Assembly: GCA_017452335.1 (NCBI GenBank)
Contig: JAFTMP010000208.1
Span: 1-8,762, forward strand
Direction: 5' to 3'
Source: Clostridia bacterium
GTDB lineage: Bacteria > Bacillota > Clostridia > Oscillospirales > CAG-272
Length of the DNA stretch: 8,762 bases
The notes under the pieces are model-generated. The model was not told the DNA's origin, did not search any database, and was given only the letters and a program-made list of their open reading frames with translations. Positions 5,613-8,762 of the stretch are shown one piece after another (the stretch's first letter is position 1; every line of letters begins with the position of its first letter). The position numbers were made by a program, and so were the translations under genes.

Positions 5613-6503
5613 ATGAAAAAAACGCTGTCTCTGATCCTCTGCAGTATCCTTCTTTGTCTCACCTCCTGCGATCAATTTCTTTTAACCTCCCAGCCCCAAC
5701 CTGCCTCCCCCGCCCAACCACAATCCATCACCACATTTGACCTCGTCGAAAAGGAGTATACGCCCTATGATGGAACGGTAACTATTTGGCGCCTGGGTTA
5801 TGAAAAAAGTGCCATTGGGTCAAGGATCACTTTAAAAAAGCGGATCATCAATGGCTATGGGGCAGGAGTGCTTGCAAGAGCATTTCTCGGTTTAGAAAGC
5901 CTTGAAGAGGTGCCGCAAGAGGTCGATGCCCTTTCCGATCGTCCGTTTGAGTATTTTACAGCTGAAACCATGCCCGCAGAAGCCGAGACCTATTTTATCT
6001 CGCTTGACAATGAGGATCGCCTTTACCGTTTGCACGATGCGCCCGTTTTGGTAGAGGACTTTTTAGGCAAGGGGCAGGCTTGGTCCCCCTCCGATGATCT
6101 TTTAAGCCTTGTCTCAAACACCTTTACCTATTGGCCCCGCAACAGCTATGATGGCACCTTCAAGGAAAAGAAAGCATCCTTCACCCAAAGGCTTGAAATG
6201 CCCGCGCCCTTGGAGATCCTCGTAACCGATTTATGGCGCGTCGGGTACGAAAGAGGGCGTCCGATAGACGAGATCACCTTGATCGTTCGTGCAAAGCAGG
6301 ATTTAGACAATATAGAAATCGAATTTGAATGTCAGCAAAGCCACGACGTAGTCGGCTGTACGGACATAAAGACCGTGTCATTAAAAAAAGGGGAGCAAAC
6401 CAAAATAACCTTGCGATACACCGGCATGTCATCCTACTATCGGCTATATATCACCGCCCCTCAAACCCGCATAGATCTCTTGATATGGGACAGCTATTTT
6501 TAA
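5613..6503 (+). CDS. Predicted lipoprotein of unknown function with internal WRxGYE repeat
   Basis: The protein has 296 residues. It starts MKKTLSLILC with a short hydrophobic core and a lipobox LTSC at 16-19, so C19 should be lipid-modified and the protein anchored on the outer face of the membrane. A Pro/Gln/Ser-rich tether (about 24-38) follows. I do not recognise the rest as a named family. It is mixed charge, aromatic, and probably beta-rich towards the C-terminus. Two segments match each other at identical spacing: WRLGYEK at 59-65 with ITL at 72-74, and WRVGYER at 208-214 with ITL at 221-223. This suggests two copies of one fold, or of one edge of it. It is divergent from the DUF3472-like gene, with a 212-bp shared upstream region, and ends without a clear terminator. 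The start is set by the signal peptide and ribosome site. Function is not inferred. Confidence 0.85.
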   Translation: MKKTLSLILCSILLCLTSCDQFLLTSQPQPASPAQPQSITTFDLVEKEYTPYDGTVTIWRLGYEKSAIGSRITLKKRIINGYGAGVLARAFLGLESLEEVPQEVDALSDRPFEYFTAETMPAEAETYFISLDNEDRLYRLHDAPVLVEDFLGKGQAWSPSDDLLSLVSNTFTYWPRNSYDGTFKEKKASFTQRLEMPAPLEILVTDLWRVGYERGRPIDEITLIVRAKQDLDNIEIEFECQQSHDVVGCTDIKTVSLKKGEQTKITLRYTGMSSYYRLYITAPQTRIDLLIWDSYF

Positions 6504-6530
6504 AACTTCCCAAAATAGCAACAAAATATG

Positions 6531-6576
6531 ATTTTTCAAAAAAGCATGCGACGAAATGAAAAAAGAGCGTCTGTAT
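6531..6576 (+). repeat. Copy 2 of the motif pair flanking the lipoprotein gene
   Basis: ATTTTTCAAAAAA (6531-6543) is followed by AAAAAAGAGCGTCTGTAT (6559-6576), matching the block at 5511-5562 apart from the intervening bases, where spacing differs by 6 bp. If the upstream copy is a promoter, this one could drive a short plus-strand transcript through the hairpins that follow. Confidence 0.55.
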
Positions 6577-6583
6577 TGCTCTT

Positions 6584-6631
6584 GTGCAAAGCACATATCG
6601 AGTCCGTGAGGACATATCGCGCACAAAGTGC
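6584..6631. other. Three-hairpin element with ATATCG spacers (possible structured RNA or protein-binding repeat)
   Basis: In order: GTGC-AAA-GCAC, spacer ATATCGA, GTCC-GTGA-GGAC, spacer ATATCGC, GCAC-AAA-GTGC. The two spacers are direct repeats and the first and last hairpins are complementary to each other as well as to themselves, so TTGTGC (6582-6587) can instead pair with GCACAA (6621-6626) as an outer stem. Individual stems are only 4 bp. The regular layout is seen in the sequence; its role is unknown. Confidence 0.5.
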
Positions 6632-6632
6632 A

Positions 6633-6663
6633 GGGGCTCAAATGCATGCTGCATTTGAGCCCC
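6633..6663. terminator. Long hairpin GGGGCTCAAATGCA / TGCATTTGAGCCCC
   Basis: A perfect 14-bp stem closes on a 3-nt loop (TGC). It stands between convergent genes, 129 nt after the lipoprotein stop and 83 nt after the feo operon end. There is no T run on either side, so it is not a textbook Rho-independent terminator; it may still stop or protect transcripts. The left-arm segment CTCAAATGCA is identical to part of the hairpin at 3844-3888, which suggests a dispersed repeat family. Confidence 0.6.
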
Positions 6664-6746
6664 CAAGTTTCCATGGCTTATGTAGTTTTTAGGGAAAGAC
6701 TGACTGCTTTTTCAGCCGCACGCAGAAGAAGCACGCTGTCTTTCTT

Positions 6747-6953
6747 TTATTTTTCGGTACCGTCAACGGGATCATTCCCCAAGGAAGCCCCGCCGCATGT
6801 GCAGTTACAGGAAGCGCCCTTTGCAGAACAGTTACAGCCATCGGGACAGCCAATACACTTAGCACCCTTCTTTTTGGCTCTGATCACATAAAACGCCGCC
6901 AGCCCGATCACCAAAAGGATCACGGCAATTACAATAAAATCGGTAGGACCCAT
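6747..6953 (-). CDS. FeoB-associated Cys-rich membrane protein
   Basis: The protein has 68 residues. One membrane segment (about 6-25) is followed by a basic RAKKKG stop-transfer and a tail with seven cysteines (C33, C36, C40, C42, C49, C51, C53) and many glycines. This is the layout of the small FeoB-associated family found directly after feoB in many Clostridia, thought to assist ferrous iron transport or handling at the membrane; the mechanism is not established. It starts 19 bp after the feoB stop and is surely in the same operon. A TTG at 6965 in the same frame would add four residues. The ATG at 6953 is preferred because TGAGG lies 6 nt before it, and that site overlaps the TTG. Confidence 0.9.
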   Translation of the reverse strand: MGPTDFIVIAVILLVIGLAAFYVIRAKKKGAKCIGCPDGCNCSAKGASCNCTCGGASLGNDPVDGTEK

Positions 6954-6959
6954 ATAATA

Positions 6960-6964
6960 CCTCA
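6960..6964 (-). promoter_or_regulatory. Shine-Dalgarno site fixing the 6953 start
   Basis: TGAGG on the minus strand lies 6 nt before the ATG at 6953 and overlaps the alternative TTG, which therefore lacks its own site. Confidence 0.7.
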
Positions 6965-6972
6965 ATGTTTTC

Positions 6973-8762
6973 TTACTTGTTTAATGCGTATTCTTTCTTC
7001 AGGTTTCTGTTGGTTCTAAGGATCATCAGCACCACGATCGCCACGATCACTGCAGTGATTGCCCAACCAACGATGGGCATCCAGATGGACTCATAGCCCG
7101 CACCGGTGAAGAGTGTGCCGAAGAAGTGCACAAGGAATCCAAGAACATAACCAACAGCCATCTGCAGTCCGATGCCCGCCCAGAGCCACTTTTTGCTCTT
7201 AATTTCAGAGTTCATTGCGCCGATTGCCGCAAAGCAGGGAGGCGTGAACAGGTTGAACATCAGATATGCCAGTGCTGCCACGGTGGAAATGCCGAATGCG
7301 GCAACCACACCTTCAGCCGAGCCTTCGTTCATGACCAGCTCGTCTACATTGATCAAGTTGGAAATGCCAAAGCATACAGCCAGTGTACCAACCACGTTTT
7401 CCTTTGCAATAAAGCCGGTTACAGCCGCTGCTGCCAGCTCCCATGCCACCACGCCGATCACAGGCGCGATCACGAATGCGAAGGGTGTTGCAATGGTTGC
7501 AAGAATGGAGGTGTTTTCTGCACCCTCTTCCACCACTTGGAAGCTCCAAGTGAAGGTCTGCATGATCTGTACCAGGGTGTTGCAAAGCAGGATGATGGTA
7601 CCTGCCTTCACGATGTAAGACCAGCCGCGCTGGCACATAGATTTAAAGGCTCTCCAAACGCTGGGCAGCTTGTATTCGGGCAGCTCCATGATGAAGAAGG
7701 ACTTTCTGTTCTTGTGACCGGTGAGCTTGTTGATGAGCAGTGCACACAGCAGGATGAGCACGATGCCCACGAAATACATCAAAGGTCCAACCCATGCGGC
7801 ATCCTTAAAGAAGGCGCCTGCAAACAGGGCAATAACGGGAAGCTTTGCTCCGCAGGGCATGAAAGGAGTAAGCATTGCAGTTGCTCTGCGTTCTCTCTCA
7901 TTGCGGATGGTACGGCAAGCCATCACGCCGGGGATGGCACAGCCTGTACCGATAACAAAGGGAATGACGGATTTGCCCGAAAGACCAACCTTCTTAAAGA
8001 TCGGGTCAAGCACCACCGAAACGCGCGCCATATAGCCGCAGTCCTCAAGCAGTGCGATGAGGAAATACATCACCATCACCAGGGGCAGGAAGCCGATAAC
8101 CGCGATCACACCGCCGATTACACCGTCTACAAGCAGAGACTGTAAAATAGGTGCGGCACCTTCCACCAGTCCGCCAACCCATTCCTGGAAGGTCTCAAGC
8201 AGACCAACCATCCAGTCTGCGATCCACACGCCGGGACCCACCTGGGAGATCCAGAACACCAGGAACATAACTACCGCAAAGATCGGAATACCTACCCACT
8301 TGTTGGTCAGCACCGCGTCGATCTTGTCCTGGGAATTCTTGTTCTTAGTCAGCACCTTTCTCTTTTCAACGTCCTTGACCACCTTGTTTACAAAGGCAAA
8401 GCGCTTTCTGTCTGCTTCTTCCACCGCTTTTTTATCGGTGAGATCAATATCACCCTGTACGTAGGGCGCTTTTTGCGCTGTGCCCACTGCCGCAGACGCC
8501 GCCTGCACCAGCTCCTTTAAGCCTTCGCCCTTGGTGGAGATGGTCTTTACCACGGGACAGCCCAGCAACTGGGACAGTTTCTTCTCGTCGATCAGCGTTT
8601 CTTTCGCCTTGTTCACGTCTTCCTTGTTCAGCGCCACCACCACGGGAATGCCCAGCTCTAAGAACTGAGTGGTGAAGAACAAGCTTCTGCTTAAGTTCGT
8701 GCCGTCCACAATGTTGATGATGGCATCGGGCTTCTCGTTCTTGACGTAACTGCTGGTAATGC
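6973..8762 (-). CDS. feoB: Ferrous iron transport protein FeoB (partial, N-terminus off the window)
   Basis: 595 residues are visible, with the frame open to the right edge. The first part is the end of a G domain: INIVDGTNLSRSLFFTTQ at about residues 15-32, the G4 motif NKED at 45-48, and a G5-like STKGEG. After a charged linker comes the membrane domain with several transmembrane segments and the two Gate regions typical of FeoB. The first holds GTGCAIPGVMACRTIRNERE and, soon after, LTPFMPCGAKLPV; the second holds NLFTPPCFAAIGAMNSEIKS. FeoB is a GTP-dependent Fe(II) importer of the inner membrane. The missing N-terminus should hold the P-loop and G3 motifs, roughly 100 residues judging by the family. 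A valine codon (GTG) at 8709 could be mistaken for a start but lies inside the G domain. The small Cys-rich protein follows in the same operon; feoA is expected upstream, outside the window. No disruption is seen. Confidence 0.97.
   Translation of the reverse strand, partial: ITSSYVKNEKPDAIINIVDGTNLSRSLFFTTQFLELGIPVVVALNKEDVNKAKETLIDEKKLSQLLGCPVVKTISTKGEGLKELVQAASAAVGTAQKAPYVQGDIDLTDKKAVEEADRKRFAFVNKVVKDVEKRKVLTKNKNSQDKIDAVLTNKWVGIPIFAVVMFLVFWISQVGPGVWIADWMVGLLETFQEWVGGLVEGAAPILQSLLVDGVIGGVIAVIGFLPLVMVMYFLIALLEDCGYMARVSVVLDPIFKKVGLSGKSVIPFVIGTGCAIPGVMACRTIRNERERRATAMLTPFMPCGAKLPVIALFAGAFFKDAAWVGPLMYFVGIVLILLCALLINKLTGHKNRKSFFIMELPEYKLPSVWRAFKSMCQRGWSYIVKAGTIILLCNTLVQIMQTFTWSFQVVEEGAENTSILATIATPFAFVIAPVIGVVAWELAAAAVTGFIAKENVVGTLAVCFGISNLINVDELVMNEGSAEGVVAAFGISTVAALAYLMFNLFTPPCFAAIGAMNSEIKSKKWLWAGIGLQMAVGYVLGFLVHFFGTLFTGAGYESIWMPIVGWAITAVIVAIVVLMILRTNRNLKKEYALNK

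Larger units (their letters stand above)
6504..6746. other. Gene-free intergenic stretch between convergent genes, rich in inverted and direct repeats
   Basis: This stretch has no supportable gene on either strand. It holds a copy of the motif pair seen upstream of the lipoprotein gene (6531-6576), a three-hairpin element (6584-6631), a long-stem hairpin (6633-6663), and near the feo end a direct repeat of GCACGC (6718-6723 and 6731-6736). Short frames reading through it lack ribosome sites and family features. Confidence 0.7.

Noticed and set aside
6595..6620. Possible hammerhead ribozyme, because GTCCGTGAGGAC matches a well-known stem II and loop.
   Set aside because: The conserved CUGAUGA and GAAA core segments on either side are absent; only the small stem matches.
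7126..8145. A 339-codon plus-strand open frame rich in His and Cys, resembling a metal-binding protein.
   Set aside because: It is the antisense of FeoB's membrane domain; the Cys/His richness comes from reading Ala/Met/Val codons backwards.
6973..8709. FeoB starting at the GTG at 8709.
   Set aside because: This codon is the valine of the conserved INIVDGTN segment in the G domain, and the frame stays open to the window edge.

Overview
This window looks like chromosomal DNA of an anaerobic, low-to-moderate GC Gram-positive bacterium of the Clostridia. The basis is the gene content: a PAS-linked [FeFe] hydrogenase of the putative sensory type, a clostridial-type FeoB followed by a small Cys-rich 'FeoB-associated' protein, strong Shine-Dalgarno sites, consensus sigma-A promoters and Gram-positive style lipoprotein and membrane-anchor signals. 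Species-level placement is not possible from the sequence alone.

Layout, left to right. (1) Minus strand, 2038 to beyond base 1: a tight three-gene operon with two small paralogous thioredoxin-like [2Fe-2S] proteins (79 and 87 aa), then a large iron-sulfur protein with two [4Fe-4S] motifs, an [FeFe]-hydrogenase H-cluster domain, a further Cys cluster and a PAS domain. The hydrogenase is cut by the window start after 506 residues. (2) A divergent control region (2039-2231) with one recognisable promoter for each direction and a 7-bp-arm palindrome lying on the -35 box of the hydrogenase operon. (3) Plus strand 2232-3839: a membrane protein with TPR repeats and a C-terminal DUF1963/YwqG-like domain. 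(4) A strong hairpin (3844-3888) between convergent genes. (5) Minus strand 3919-5400: a secreted, C-terminally membrane-anchored protein with a DUF3472-like domain, driven by a perfect-consensus promoter. (6) Plus strand 5613-6503: an unrecognised lipoprotein with an internal WRxGYE repeat. (7) A 243-bp gene-free stretch (6504-6746) that holds a repeated motif also found upstream of the lipoprotein gene, a set of three small hairpins separated by ATATCG spacers, and a 14-bp-stem hairpin. (8) Minus strand 6747 to beyond the right edge: feoB (N-terminus missing) and the FeoB-associated Cys-rich protein.

How it works together: the left operon is most simply read as a redox or H2-sensing module, in which the hydrogenase-like domain and small [2Fe-2S] proteins feed a PAS output. 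Its downstream partner lies outside the window. The right end is ferrous iron uptake, which would supply iron for such proteins, but no direct link is visible. The two surface proteins in the middle are divergently transcribed from one 212-bp region and may or may not be functionally related.

The least explained pieces are the structured element at 6565-6664, the direct-repeat motifs flanking the lipoprotein gene, and the shared CAAATGCA/TGCATTTG hairpin core at two intergenic sites. I do not see a CRISPR array, tRNA, rRNA, transposase or phage gene.
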